From Conchocele bisecta (taxonomy: Eukaryota; Mollusca; Bivalvia; Lucinida; Thyasiridae), in assembly GCA_029237695.1 (NCBI GenBank), contig CM055265.1:215590506-215654505 (forward strand): 64,000 nucleotides of DNA. The letters are read 5' to 3'. The position numbers were made by a program, and so were the translations under genes. Shown here in pieces: positions 1 to 11,554 of the stretch. Position 1 is the first letter of the stretch, and each line of letters begins with the position of its first letter. The notes below the pieces were generated by a model. It ran no database searches. It saw only the letters and a list, made by a program, of their open reading frames with translations, and was not told the DNA's origin.

Positions 1-1127
1 TTTACAAACAGTATTATTTTTGTACAAAATATCAATTGATTGATTGCTAACAATTCAGAAAAACAATTTACGTAAACTATTTGAGGTCATTGGTTTGGGT
101 ATAATGCCGTGGGTATAAATATGCTGCTTAATTGAAGCCACATATTCCCAGTTCTCATACCTCTTTCATTCCTGCCGGTGTAACTATGATGCGCCGCCCT
201 CCCGACTCCACCTGACCCCTGGTTGCCAGGTGGGTTGTCAGGCGCATTGCCAGGCGCGTTGCCAGGCCCACATACAGGCCCGGTTACAGACTTGAAGGCT
301 TCAGGGATCAAACCCTGTTTTGGTAAACATGTCGCCTGTAAGGTTATGAGAAATAAAGCAACATTGTATATGAACCGAGTACTAGCAAAATCGTTTTATT
401 ACTAAGCAACCAGCCTAGATCCAGACCAGTCTGCATATTTTGCATATTCTGTTCTGTGTCTACACTGTTCACCTGTCCACCAGTGAACCACGTTTTATAC
501 TTCAAGAAAACTGTCAGCAAGATGACCATGGTTGGTGTAGTAAGTTTGGTTTTGTTAGAACAGGACCAATACTTGTTATACACAGAGGAATAGCAGCGGG
601 CATGTGGACAGAGCATATGACTTGAACAGGCACCTGGCACTAGCTCAGGGTTTTGCTGGTTATTTGCTGGATCCTGGTTCTACCTAGATGCTTGCCCCAT
701 CAGTCGTTCCCAAATGCAGTGGCCGACTAGTCATATCTCTGTAGTCTAGTACCACATGTATTCCAGGGCCTGTGCTTATAAAACTTGTTTTCCAATATCG
801 CACTGGATTTTCAGAAATTTGATTGGCCGAAACTGAAAATAGCACAGCTCAGCCTCGACCAATCAAGCATCTTTATTTGCAGCATAGGCCCCGAATATTC
901 GCGACATAGATATACAAAGGGAGCTAATCTGTGGGCCAGGATGATATGATCAAATGGATTAGTAGATGCAGAAAGCCGGGTATGTTAAACACACAGGGAT
1001 GTGACACAAACATTGCATATAGAAAATACAGGGCTAATACCTTTTTATATCAAGTTTACCAGACAAGGCTAGTGAACATGTAGGCTTGTGGAGGATTGAC
1101 AAGTTCCAAGCCGAGCCTGATAACCAG
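1..1127. other. No gene recognised; A+T-rich flank with a small G+C-rich repeat
   Basis: I see no supported coding gene here. The only local structure is a short G+C-rich run at about 223-290, where a ~12 base motif (ccaggcgcattg and variants) repeats three to four times. The open frames are short, lack recognisable motifs and look like chance. Confidence 0.5.
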
Positions 1128-1431
1128 TAGCCTATTTCACCAACATTTCAAAGTATACTTATCTAGCAAAAGTATACTTTGAGGGAGAAATTTTCAATTT
1201 AAAGATAAATTTATTAATTTTTATTATACTGAATTTATTACATTATCACAGCCATTTTGGCTGCGATAATGTAATAAATTCAATATAATAATTCTGCATA
1301 CTTTTAATAATCAAATATATGCAGCCGTTAGTTCTATATGACATAATGCATTTCCGGAAAAATAAATGATTACTCCCTCAAACTATACTTAGCTAGATAA
1401 GTATACTTTGCAATTTTGATGAAATCGCCTA
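1128..1431. mobile_element. MITE-2 copy a, foldback element of about 304 bp
   Basis: The ends are inverted repeats of about 40 bases: tagcctatttcacca, then aagtatacttatctagc, match the reverse complement of the right end at 1391-1431. The centre is a second long palindrome around 1225-1295 (ttacattatcacagcc). It has no coding capacity. A second copy lies at 6629-6924, so this is an interspersed non-autonomous element. No target duplication could be fixed with confidence. Confidence 0.75.
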
Positions 1432-1728
1432 TTGATATCAAAACACACTAATATTCTATTTATCAGGTAACATTTTATGCTACAGAATGAGCAAATGGTA
1501 TGTGGCTCTCATTGAAAAGAACTTGTTTTTACCTTGTGTCATTCGGTCACATCATTTGACGTTGTTTGACAAAAAAAACGTTAGTTTTGAATTTGTTGTG
1601 ACCACGATTTGTTGTCAGTCAGTTTGTCTTTAGCCAATTCAACGCTTTTCACCTGATAAATTAAAACGGTATAACACCTAAAACATTGTATATTCAATAT
1701 TTGTCTCATTTTTTCGGGGGAAGCTCAT

Positions 1729-1963
1729 AGGTGGCTGTGACTGGAGAAATGGGGCATATGGGATTTGTGACAAGTGTAGCTCTTGATCAAACAGTACATA
1801 TAGCCTGATAACGATCTTTATTGCATATTAAAATAGTTTGGGTGTTTCACTGATGGAATGGCAAGCCGTGCATATCCTGATCAGACTGTGCGGATGCACA
1901 GGCTGATCTGAATCTATACTGTCACAAAACCCATAAGCCCCATTTCACTAGTCACAGCCACAT
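1729..1963. mobile_element. MITE-1 copy a, ~235 bp terminal-inverted-repeat element
   Basis: It begins gtggctgtgactggagaa and ends with the near-complement agtcacagccacat. The ~45 base terminal repeats also include gggatttgtgac and gtcacaaaaccc. The core carries cctgatcagactgtgcgg. Other copies lie at 31465-31700, 40262-40500 and 46046-46273, with fragments near 34190, 42640, 42955 and 47470. No coding capacity. Confidence 0.75.
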
Positions 1964-1994
1964 ATTATTAAACAATGAACTAGAAAATGTGGTC

Positions 1995-2515
1995 TGTCGG
2001 TGCACTTCGGGCCCCTATCGCCGATTTGAGAGTCTTACAAAAACTCCCAGGCGGACGGACGGACGGACGTACTAGGCTCCTCTTAGGCTCCTCCCCCTAG
2101 CCCCTAAACCCCCAATGTTAGCCCGGACGGACGGAGGACGGACGGACGGACGGACGGACGTACTAACATGTTTGGTTTATGGGCTATTTGTTCCTTAAAA
2201 TATCAAAGGAATAGCCCCTAAACTACAATAGGTTTAGGGGCTAACGGAATAAATATATTGTATTCTATTGACTTAGGCTCCTCCCCCTAGCCCCTAAACC
2301 CCCAATGTTAGCCCGGACGGACTGACGGACGGACGGACGTTCTTAAGAAACGTGTTTATGTGTCTACGAGCCACATAAGGCTCCTCCTTTTTAGGTGGCT
2401 AATGTAACTAACCCTATCCTTTACTAAGTCCGTCTAGCTACATATCCCCTATTGTTTGGTGCAGACGGACGGACGGACGGGACGGACGGACAGACAGGGC
2501 GAAATATATAGGGTA
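1995..2515. repeat. Composite ACGG/GGAC microsatellite block
   Basis: Four runs of (acgg)n or (ggac)n, at about 2051-2070, 2123-2160, 2314-2340 and 2464-2490, alternate with a repeated unit containing ctcctccccctagcccctaa (near 2090 and 2280). This resembles the microsatellite tails of the HINE/pearl-like elements elsewhere in the window, but no clear head or terminal hairpin was found, so family assignment is open. Confidence 0.6.
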
Positions 2516-2643
2516 CCGCCGAATCTCGACGGGACCCTAATAAGCATAACACAACCATATACACTCCACAGTGTGATACACTTTATGGTGTCCACGGTTG
2601 GTCAAAGCCTTCACCTTTGCTATTGTTGAGTAGTGGGAAGAAT

Positions 2644-2842
2644 TAACCCTTACAATGCTGAATAAACTTTTGTCGTCATCTGTTATTTTTTTATTTTCAT
2701 ATTTTTCATCAACAATATGGTTTGACAACACACTTTATAATTATTTCCAATGGAAATAATTCTAAAGTGATGTCAAACCATGTTTTCATTGAGAAAGAAG
2801 ACAAAATATCAAACAACCGCAGACGACAATTTACGTTTCCTG
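2644..2842. mobile_element. MITE-3 copy a, ~200 bp foldback element
   Basis: The left end (aattaacccttacaatgct) and right end (gcagacgacaatttacg) are imperfect inverted repeats. The middle contains the palindrome tttccaatggaaa. Related copies lie at 5837-5885 (right end only), 5886-6622 (interrupted) and 33340-33536. Chance open frames across it are not genes. Confidence 0.65.
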
Positions 2843-3285
2843 CATTCTATGGGCTAACTCTCATACCGTGGCGCGTTCTATGTGTATATACTCTCCACCA
2901 TCTGTCTCTCGCCATCGATCAATTCCCAGCCCACTAGTCTTAGCACGGCGGTCGGCAGTCCTTTCTCTCGCAATCAACTCCACCTGATGGTGACTGGTTC
3001 TAGTGGCACCTTTCACAATCACTCCCATATCACCACTGATGAATGCAGGTGTGTCGTACAATATCAGGCAACTGGTTGTAGTCCAGTAACTGTCAATGTT
3101 ACTGGACTCTGGATGTCACAACGAGGCATCTGGATGCCACAACATGCATGTGAGAAAATGAAAGCCAGCCTTGATCTTGGGTACACAGTTCTACTTCGTA
3201 CCCATTAGTATGATAGTACACTCCAACCTCACTATAACGCTATACTACATTGCTGAAATCATGTCGGCAACATTCACGAGTATGT
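2843..3285. other. No feature recognised
   Basis: No coding, RNA or repeat signature that I can support. A short duplicated phrase (ccagtaactgtcaatgttactgg) near 3085-3110 forms a small palindrome. Confidence 0.4.
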
Positions 3286-3490
3286 TTGTTGTTGTTCGTG
3301 GTGTTTAACGACATATCAACAGCTAAGGTCATTTAAGGCTGGGCCAACTGGTTCGATCCCGAATTCAACCTGCTATATTGGGGGGAAAATCCCAAAATCA
3401 GAACGGAATATTTACATCGAAATAAATATATATTCAGCCCTGAAATTAGAATAACTTGACCTGGTGCCAGGTCCATACCACACCAAATCG
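3286..3490 (+). mobile_element. SINE-like repeat, copy 1
   Basis: Contains the family core gtgtttaacgacatatcaac, then ctggttcgatcccgaa, then gggggaaaatcccaaaatca and the 3' phrase gacctggtgccaggtccat. The ggttcgatccc stretch matches the RNA polymerase III B-box consensus of tRNA-derived SINEs; a convincing A box was not found. At least ten copies in both orientations occur in the window. The SINE label is inference. Confidence 0.6.
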
Positions 3491-3608
3491 AGTGTTTTCT
3501 TTTTGCAGCTCAGATGAGGAAATTTGCAACATTGTTTTTTGTTTTTTTATAGTTTATTCCCCATTTTATATCGGAACAAATATGTGATGAATTAAGTAAT
3601 CCTTTACA

Positions 3609-5840
3609 ACAAGAGTTGTCAGAAGACAACGAAGCTCACCTGTTGGCAGCCTTCACTCAAAATTGGCACAGTTGCATAAAAAACATGAATATTATATAAC
3701 TAGACCTTGGGTTAAGGGGCGTGCGGTGGACCTTGACATTGGAGTCAGTGGTGCAAGGTGTGTCGTGGGTTTGCTATAGCATAATATAGCATATTAAGAT
3801 GAATGAATGTATGAAATATCAATGCGCTCCCTGAAAACAGAAAACAAAATTTAACCCAACGTTAAGTTTATAAAGGCACTAAGTTGGTGATTTTCTACAG
3901 CATGATAGCTATTCACATGAGGAATGCATGTATGAATGTGTTAAGTTTGTGACCATGACCTTGGGGAAAGGGAAATGGGGGGGGGGGGGCTCATGGATTT
4001 GCTGTAGCACAATAGAGTGATCATCAGATGAACGCATGTATGAAATATACAAGGCCTTCCCTGTAAAGAAACAGAAGTTACACAACATTTACCCCAACGT
4101 TAAGTTTATGAACATGCTAAGTTTGTGACCTTGACCTTGGGGTAAGGGTTGGGTGGTAGGTCGTGGATTTGATACATCGTGATAGAGGGTCATCTTATGA
4201 ATGCATGTATCAAATATCAAAGCGTTCCATGAAAAGAAACAGATGTTATCAGACATTTACCCCAACGTTAAGTTTATGAATGTGCTAAGTTTGTGACCTT
4301 GACCTTGGGGAAAGTGGTGTGGGGTGGGTCATGGATTTGCTATATCACGATAGAGTATCATCAGATGAATGCATGTATGAAATATCAAGGTGTTCCCTGT
4401 AAAGAAACAAAAGTTATAACGAGAGGGCCATGATGGCCCTATATCGCTCACCTAGGCAATTTCACAAAAATCAAGCAAATACTGGTAAAGTTGTCACTAC
4501 ATATACATCAAAATAATCACATGACATTCACAAAATGTCAATGCGACAAACTTGAGAAGTCACCAGGGTAGGAGTTATCTCGTGATATGTACCGATATAT
4601 CTTACACAACTTTGAGAGGTTTGGAGACCACAACACGATGCTTCCTGCCTACTTTTATTGCAATCCTTAGATTTTATGTATTATATATTAAACCATATTC
4701 CGTAAAAAGGTTGACCCCTATTTGACCCCCCGGGCCATGCCCATTTTTGACCCAGAGGTCACCATTTTAACAGCTTTGAAAAAACATGTTACATCGATCA
4801 TTCCAGTCAAGTTTCGTCGAAATCGGTCTGGTGGTTCGTGAGAAGATTTATTAAGAATTTTGCTATTTTTAGACGGTGGCCATCTTGGATTAACGACGAC
4901 CGACATTTTAACAAAACTGAAAAGGCTTTACCAATAAACCATAACTGCGAAGTTTGGCCACCAATGGCCAAGCGGTTTGTATGAAGAAGATATTTGAAAT
5001 CCCTAATAAAAGAACGACCTTTTGACCTTTCGGCGGCCATCTTGGATGATGTAATCATCAGATTCGATGAAAACAGCACCACAGCGATCGCCTCATCAAC
5101 GCCTTTGATTTGATATATTATAAGACCATATTCCGTCAAAAATGAAATTTGACCCCTATTTGACCCCATTTTTGACACAGGGGTACCCATTTAAACAAAT
5201 TTGAAAAAGCATTGTACATCGATCATTTCTGCAAAGTTTCGTAGAAATCAGTCTGGTGGTTCGTGAGAAGATTGTTTAAAAGTTTGTGCTATTTTTAGAC
5301 GGCCGCCATCTTGGATAAACGATGATCGCCATTTTAACTGAAAACAATGTTATGTTTATGAACATGCTAAGTTTGTGACCTTGACCTTGGGGTAAGGGTT
5401 GGGTGGTGGGTTGTGGATTTGCTACAGCATGATAGAGGGTCATCTGAGGAATGCATGTGTGAAATATCAAGGCGTTCCATGAATGGAAACAGATGTTATA
5501 AGACATTTACCCCAACATTAAGTTTATGAATGTGCTAAGTTTGTGACCTTGACCTTGGGGTAAGGGATGTGCGGTGGGTCATGAATTTGCTATAGCACGC
5601 GATAGAGTATCATCAGATGAATGCATGTATGAAATATCAAGGCGTTCCATGAATGGTCACAGATGTTATAAGACATTTACCCCAACGTTAAGTTTATGAA
5701 TGTGCTAAGTTTGTGACCTTGACCTTGGGTAAGGGATAGGCGGTGGGTCATGGATTTGCTATATCACGATAGAGTATCATCAGATGAATGCATGTATGAA
5801 ATAGCAAGGTGTTCCATGAAAGGTGAGCTAAAAATGTAAA
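3609..5840 (+). mobile_element. HINE-B element 1 (pearl-like), interrupted by HINE-D
   Basis: The head at 3609 reads caagagttgtcagaagacaa then gaagctcacctgttggcag. Next come ~165 bp tandem cores with the phrase gaccttgaccttggggtaag (three or four to 4418, two or three more from 5349). The 3' end is ggtgagctaaaaatg at about 5826. Head and tail share an inverted motif (agctcgcctg / caggcgagct in complete copies). A family D element splits the array at 4419-5348. The whole copy appears to sit in a MITE-3, whose right end follows at 5837. No coding function. Confidence 0.65.
4419..5348 (+). mobile_element. HINE-D element 1, nested in HINE-B
   Basis: It starts with the hairpin gagggccatgatggccct, followed by two ~430 bp repeats containing ttgacccctatttgacccc, ccatttttgaccc, acatcgatcatt and cggccatcttggat. 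HINE-B core sequence resumes at about 5349 (atgtttatgaacatgc), which shows insertion into an existing array. Related copies are at 32401-33240 and 36123-36495. Open frames in the repeat are not genes. Confidence 0.65.
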
Positions 5841-5885
5841 ATAGAAAATAAACAGCAGACGACAAAAAATTAACATAGCGGTGTA

Positions 5886-6622
5886 AGGGTTAAGGGTTAA
5901 CCCTTACATTGCATAAATAAATTTTGTTGGCTGCTGCTTATTTTCTGCTTTCCATTTTTCTCATAAAAAACATGCATTTGACAGTACTTTGGAATCATTT
6001 CCATTGGAAATGCTTTGGAATCATTTCATTGGAAATGATTCGAATGTGCTGTCAATCCATGTTTTTATTGAGAAAGAAGGAAAAATGTAAAACTAGAAAT
6101 GTCGCCAGTTGGTACATGAATGCCCCCGCTGGCAGCCAAAGAAAACGAGGCACATTTGAAAACACATAGGAGATGTCACAGCATGAAAGCAAACCATCAG
6201 AGTAATGGGTGTGTGGAATATCAAGCAGATCCATGCAAGAAAGCAACATTATTAGACACTTACCCCGAGTTTCAAACGCACAAAGTATGGGACATTGAAC
6301 GTGGGCTTAGCGGGGGCAGGATGATCAAGGATTGTTCACATGGCGGTAGAGGACCATTAAATCAATACGTGTGTGAAATATCAAGCAGATGAGTGCAAGG
6401 AAACATTTACTCGAGGGTTAAGGTTTCAAATGCACCAAGTATGTGACCTTGACCCTGGGCTTAGCAGGGGCGGGACAATCGTGGATTTATCGCATGGCGG
6501 TAGAGGAACATTAGAGCAATGAAATATCGGGACGGACATACGGACGCCAGTAACACTATATGTCCCCCCTCACCCCACACATGGCGGGGGCATAAAAACA
6601 GCAGGCAACAATTTTATCTGGA
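5886..6622. mobile_element. MITE-3 copy c, interrupted by HINE-A
   Basis: The left part at 5886-6090 (aacccttacattgcataaat, then the palindrome ccattggaaatg) is continued at 6597-6622 by aacagcaggcaacaatttta, the element's right end. The 506 bp between is a HINE-A element. Comparison with the less broken copy at 33340-33536 supports this reading. Confidence 0.6.
6091..6596 (+). mobile_element. HINE-A element 1 (pearl-like)
   Basis: The head is aactagaaatgtcgccagtt with atgcccccgctggcag. Next come two ~165 bp cores (ttgaccctgggcttagcagg; gtagaggaccatt), a short gacgga tail, and the terminus taacactatatgtccc with atggcgggggcata. The head motif tgcccccgc and the tail motif gcgggggca are inverted repeats, as in the other family A copies. 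Non-coding. Confidence 0.65.
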
Positions 6623-6628
6623 GCCCTG

Positions 6629-6924
6629 TAGCCTATTTCACCAAAATCGCTAAGTATACTTATCTTGCTAAGTACATTTTGAGGGAGAAATTTTCAATTT
6701 AAGGATAAATTTATTAATTTTTATTATACTGAATTTATTACATTATCACAGCCATTTTGGCTGTGATAATGTAATAAATTCAGTATAATAAGTCTGCATA
6801 TATTAAATCCTCAAATATATGCAGTTGTTAGTTCTATATGAAACACATGTAACAAGAAATGATTACTCCCTTAAAGTACACTTTGCTAGATAAGTATGCT
6901 TAGCAATTTTGATGAAATTGACTA
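6629..6924. mobile_element. MITE-2 copy b
   Basis: About 296 bp, colinear with copy a at 1128-1431: left end tagcctatttcacc, central palindrome ttacattatcacagcc, right end gataagtatgcttagcaatt. Differences are scattered substitutions, so the two copies are not a recent local duplication. Confidence 0.75.
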
Positions 6925-7111
6925 CTGCTTTACCTTTCTGGTTGCTATCCTTTTCCAAGACCAGAGATATCTGTAGATGGAGAGAAACAGAAACAAAGAT
7001 GTGGTAATGGTGCTTATAGGCCCATCCTGTCATAAAATGTTGATGAACACAGAGCAAACTATAGACTGAGACAGTAGACATGTACGGTATACATATATCA
7101 GTGACATATAT

Positions 7112-7272
7112 AAAGATATCTTTTGTACTAACATCACTTGTGGGCCTATGGTGTTTAACAGCCAGTCAATGGCTACGGCCATTTAACAGGCTCAAATCCC
7201 GTAGTATAGTTCACCTGTACAGATGGGGGAAAATCCCCAAATCAGGACTGAATATTTACAATATATTCAGTA
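7112..7272 (+). mobile_element. SINE-like repeat, copy 2 (diverged)
   Basis: Shares the family order: gtgtttaacagccagtcaat, a degenerate B-box-like ggctcaaatcccg, then gggggaaaatccccaaatca and gactgaatatttacaat. It lacks the 3' gacctggtgcca section. Confidence 0.5.
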
Positions 7273-7327
7273 GGGATATATTGCTCATGGATTTATCGCA
7301 GTAGATGCGCGAGTCACTGGTATTGAA

Positions 7328-7535
7328 TTGTTTGTTTGTTTATTTATTGGTGTTTAACGGCCTATCAACAGCTAATGTCATGTAAGGCCGGACGAACGGG
7401 TTCAATCCCGTTTTAACCTGCAGCATTTGGGGGAAAATCCCAAAATCAGAACGGAATATTTACATCGAGAACAAATATATTCAGCCCTGAAATTAGAATA
7501 ACCTGACCTGGTGCCAAGTCCATACCACACCAAAG
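7328..7535 (+). mobile_element. SINE-like repeat, copy 3
   Basis: Well preserved: ggtgtttaacggcctatcaa, the B-box-like gggttcaatcccgtt, gggggaaaatcccaaaatca and gacctggtgccaagtccat, ending at ccacaccaa. It is followed directly by the exon-like fragment at 7536-7810, an association also seen near 29.6, 32.3 and 45.4 kb. Confidence 0.6.
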
Positions 7536-7810
7536 TCACTTGGCCCCTTCCCCTAAAATAGGATTACGAATAATCGTAATACTCACATAAGGGGTATAAC
7601 CAGATTCATCTGTCACATACAAAATTCCAAAGACGTATGTGAGGTCCATACCAGGTCTCCAGTCGGAATTCCGGTAAGGATGAACCCCAATCGTTAAATT
7701 ACCCATCGCGTGCTCCCACCTGCCACAGCCATATTTACAGCAGAATGATGGACGATAGCCATATACTTGTACCCCTATATGTAACAATTGACAGGTCCCA
7801 TGTAAGGCCA
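7536..7810 (-). pseudogene. Recurring PYRN exon-like fragment, best-preserved copy
   Basis: This minus-strand frame is open for about 90 codons. It contains WEHAMGNLTIGVHPYRNSDW followed by RPGMDLTYVFGIL, and a Cys-rich stretch before it (SFCCKYGCG). Diverged copies of the block (G-x-V-x-P-Y-R-N-x4-PG-x-AL-x-YVF) lie on minus near 14.9, 15.3, 17.4, 29.2 and 29.7 kb and on plus near 45.4 kb. Similarity persists at protein level between copies that differ at DNA level, which suggests a once-coding exon of a dispersed gene or element. I do not recognise the family; no start or splice sites could be assigned. Confidence 0.4.
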
Positions 7811-8026
7811 TAAACTAGAACTTTGGTTCACAGATACCTCCGCAAAAAATCCCTATGTATCATGGAGAAATAATAACATATTGTACATGTTTAATGAAAA
7901 CTGATGATTTTTCTAAAGAGGTTATAGTAGCTTTATTAAACATATAATGTGAAACACATGTTAAATTGATATGCAAAATGCATTTGGCAACTTGAAAGAA
8001 GTCGGAGACGAGAATCTCATACAAAA

Positions 8027-8533
8027 CTAGAAAATGTGTTCATAGAACACGGATGCCCCACATATCGCTTTGATAATAAATGAGGCCAAATTCCAAGTCA
8101 AATTTTAAAGTTGTTGAAGCACCAATTATGTGACCTTGACCCTGGGCTTGGCGGGGGCAGGACGAACGTGGATTTGGCACAGGGCAGTAGAGGACCATTA
8201 GAGCAATGCGTATATGAAGTATGAAGCTGATCCGTGAAAGAAAACAGAAATTATAAGATATTTATATGAGCGTTAAAGTTTTTGAAGCACTAAGTATGTG
8301 ACCTTGACCCTGGGCTTGGCGGGGGCAGGACGAACGTGGATTTGGCACAGGGCGGTAGCGGACCATTAGAGGAATGTGTATATGAAATATGAAGCAGATC
8401 GGTCGAAGGATGAAGAAATTATGATACATTTACCCAAGCGTTAAAGTTTTGTGACGGACGGACGGACGGACGGACGGGACGGACGGACAAGGGTAACACT
8501 AAATGCCCCCTCCACTATCGTGGTGGGGCATAA
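8027..8533 (+). mobile_element. HINE-A element 2
   Basis: The head is aactagaaaatgtgttcata with ggatgccccaca. Two ~168 bp cores each contain gaccttgaccctgggcttgg and cacagggc. A (gacg)n run lies at about 8453-8485, and the end is the hairpin atgccccctccac-tatc-gtggtggggcat at 8500-8530. The whole element is non-coding. Confidence 0.7.
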
Positions 8534-8545
8534 AGATATTTTAAC

Positions 8546-10222
8546 TAGAAATGTGGCCTGTCAACACGCGAATGCCCCTGCTGGCAGCAAAAAAACCGAG
8601 GGCACAATTGAAAACATGACCTTGACCCTGGGATTAGTCGGGACGGGACAAATGTGGATTTGTCACAGGGCGGTAGAGGACCATTGGAGCAATGCGTGTG
8701 TGAAATGTGGAAGCAGATCCGAGCAAGGAAACAGAAATTATACGCCATTTACCCGAGCGTTAAGATTTCGAACGTACCAAGTATGTGACCTTGACCCTGG
8801 CATTAGCGGGGGCGAGACGAATGTGGATTTGTACCAGGGTGGCAGACGACCATTGGAACAATGCGGGTGTGAACTGTGAAGCAGATCGGATCAAGGAAAC
8901 AGCAATTATAAGCCATTTACCCGAGCGTTAAGGTTTCGGGACATACGTACTCGGGACGTATGTACGTACGTATGTACGTATGTATGTACGGACGGCGGTA
9001 ACACTATATGCCCCCCTCACCATTCGGTGGCAGGGGCATAATAAACCATTTACCCGAGGGTTAAGGGTTCGAATGCACCAAGTCTGTGACCTTGACCCTG
9101 GGCGAGACAAATGTGGATTTGTCACAGGGTGGCAGACGACCATTGGAGCAATGCGGGTGTGAAATGTGAAGCATATCGGAGCAAGGAAACAGCAATTATA
9201 AGCCATTTACCCGAGCGTTAAGGTTTCGGGACATACGTATTCGGGACGTATGTACGTACGTATGTACGTATGTACGTACGGACGTCGGTAACACTATATG
9301 CATCCCCTCGCCATTCGGTGGCGGGGGCATAATAAACCATTTACCCGAGGGTTAAGGGTTCGAATGCACCAAGTCTGTGACATTGACTGGGCGAGACAAA
9401 TGTGGATTTGTCACAGGGCGGTAGAGGACTATTGGAGCAATGCGTGCGTGAAATGTGAAGCAGATCCAAACCAGGAAATATAAATTATAAGCCATTTACC
9501 CGAGCGTTCTTTCGAACGCACGAAGTCTGTGACCTTGACCCTGGGCTTAGCAGTGGCGGGAGGAATGTGGATTTGTCACAGGGCGGTACAGGACCATTGG
9601 AGCAATGCGTGTGTGAAATGTGAAGCAAATCCGAACAACGAAACATAATTGATAAGCCATTTACCCAGCGTTAAGGTTTCGAACGCACCAAGTCTGTGAC
9701 CTTGACCCTGGGCTTAGCGGGGCGGAACGAATGTGGATTTGTCACAGGGCGGTAGAGGACCATTGGAACAATGCGTGTGTGAAATGTGAAGCAGATCCGA
9801 GCAAGGAAACATAATTTACTAGAAATGTGGCCTGTCGGCACACGAATACCCCCGCTGGCAGCCAAATAAAACGAGACACATTTGAAAACAAGGAAACAGA
9901 AATTATAAGCCATTTACCCGAGCGTTAAGGTTTCAAACGCACCAAGACTGTGACCTTGACCCTGGCCTTGGCGGGGGCGGGACGAATGTGGATTTGACAC
10001 AGGGCGGTAGAGGACCATTGGAACAATGCGTGTGTGAAATGTGAAGCACATCCGAACAAGGCAACATAAATTATAAGCCATTTACCCGAGCGTTACGGTT
10101 TCGAACGTCCTTGACCCAGGGCTTGGCGGGGGCGAGACGAATGTGGATTTGTCACAGAGCGGTAGAGGACCACTGGAGCAATGCGTGTGTGAAATGTGAA
10201 GCAGATCCGAACAAGGAAATAT
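8546..10222 (+). mobile_element. HINE-A array 3, complex tandem/nested copies
   Basis: A head at 8546 (aactagaaatgtggcctgtc) is followed by about nine ~165-190 bp cores (ttgaccctgggcttagcggg; gaccattggagcaatgcg). Two internal termini with acgtacgt-type tails and ggtggcgggggcata hairpins lie at about 9000-9035 and 9288-9333. A further head lies at 9814. This reads as several family A elements joined or expanded in tandem. Frames across the cores are not genes. Confidence 0.6.
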
Positions 10223-11400
10223 AAACTAGAAATGGACGCTTGTCGACAAGCGCATGTGTATCCCCCTCCCCAGTTACACAAGTAGTTTGAAAAAATGGTG
10301 TTCGAGTTATGCTCCGGAGATAAAATCAGTGACGGAAAAAACAAAGGGAGATAACTAAAATATTAGTGATGCAAGAGTTGTCATTCTTGCGCGCGACACA
10401 CCTTTAGGGTTGTGGTCTATGCATGTCTGAAGTTTCATGAAAATATTCCAAAGGGTGTTCGAGTTATGCTCCAGACACGAAATCAGTGCACGAAACAACA
10501 AAGGGAGATAACTAAGAAATTAACGACGCAAGAGTTGTCATGGAAAGAAAAATTATAAGATATTTACCTCAGCGTTAAAGTTTTTGAAGCACCAAGTATG
10601 TGACCTTGACCCTGGGATTGGCGGGGCAGGACGAACGTGGATTTGGCACAGGGCGGTAGAGGACCATTAGAGCAATGCGTATATGAAATATGAAGCTGAT
10701 CCGTGAAAAAAACAGAAATTATAAGATATTTACCCGAGCGTTAAAGTTTTTGAAGCACCAAGTATGTAACCTTGACCCTGGGCTTGGCGGGGGCAGGACG
10801 AATGTGGATTTGGCACAGGGCGGTAGAGGACCATTAGAGCAATGTGTATATTAAATATGAAGCTGATCCGTGAAAGAAAACAGAAATTATAAGATATTAA
10901 CGCGAGCGTTAAAGTTTTTGAAGCACCAAGTATGTGACCTTGACCCTGGGCTTGCCGGGGGCAGGACGAACGTGGATTTTGCACAGGGCGGTAGTGAACC
11001 ATCAGAGCAATGTGTATATGAAATATGAAGCAGATCGGTCGAAGGATGAAGAAATTATGAGACATTTACAGGAGTGTTAAAGTTTTGTGACGGACGGACG
11101 GACGGGAGGACGGGACGCACGTTCCTACGAATGAATACTTGTTGGGTTTTTACTGTATAAAAATACCCAACAAGAGTACACAACACTATCCTAACCCTAC
11201 CCAATAATATCCCCGTACGCTTGCAACAAGTACCCATTCGTGTGTGCGGACGGACGGACGGACGGACGGACGGACGAGGGTAACACTAAATGCCCCCTCC
11301 ACTATCGTGGTGGGGCATAAAAATATTCCAAAGGGTGTTCGAGTTATGCTCTGGATACAAAATCAGAGCACGAAACAACAAAGGGAGATAAGTAAACAAG
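10223..11400 (+). mobile_element. HINE-C element interrupted by HINE-A (10536-11320)
   Basis: The family C head at 10223 (actagaaatggacgcttgtc, with gtgtatccccctcccc) leads into cores with aaagggagataactaa, gcgcgacacacctttagg and attccaaagggtgttcgag. At about 10536 the sequence switches to family A cores and a gacg tail. An unusual ~140 base insert in that tail (11115-11240) has the inverted phrase ttgttgggtttttactgt / acccaacaag. The family A hairpin ends at about 11320, after which family C core resumes (aaatattccaaagggtgttc) to about 11400. Confidence 0.55.
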
Positions 11401-11488
11401 AATTCCGCGGAATCAGATGCCTCGCCTTGTCCCACCTTGACCTCGAGCCTGGGCCCGAAAGCAATTTTCACTGGCCCGAATATATTAT

Positions 11489-11554
11489 ACAATTATTGAC
11501 TAGTGATCCATAGAATATCAGATTATATTCTATGGCTCAGTAGTCAATAATTGT
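11489..11554. repeat. 66 bp near-perfect inverted repeat, copy 1
   Basis: The left arm begins acaattattgactagtg and the right arm ends agtcaataattgt; the arms meet around atatcagattatat. A second copy at 19880-19945 has the same design. Both follow a conserved segment that opens with attccgcggaat. It could form a cruciform or hairpin, or be the fused ends of an element. Confidence 0.7.

Noticed and set aside
3351..3363. B-box-like ggttcgatccc as a possible tRNA gene
   Set aside because: No acceptor, anticodon or D arm around it, and the sequence recurs as a dispersed repeat; treated as SINE-like.
8451..8879. 142-codon plus frame and similar frames across family A cores
   Set aside because: It crosses a microsatellite, a terminal hairpin and repeat cores; its parts recur in other frames elsewhere.
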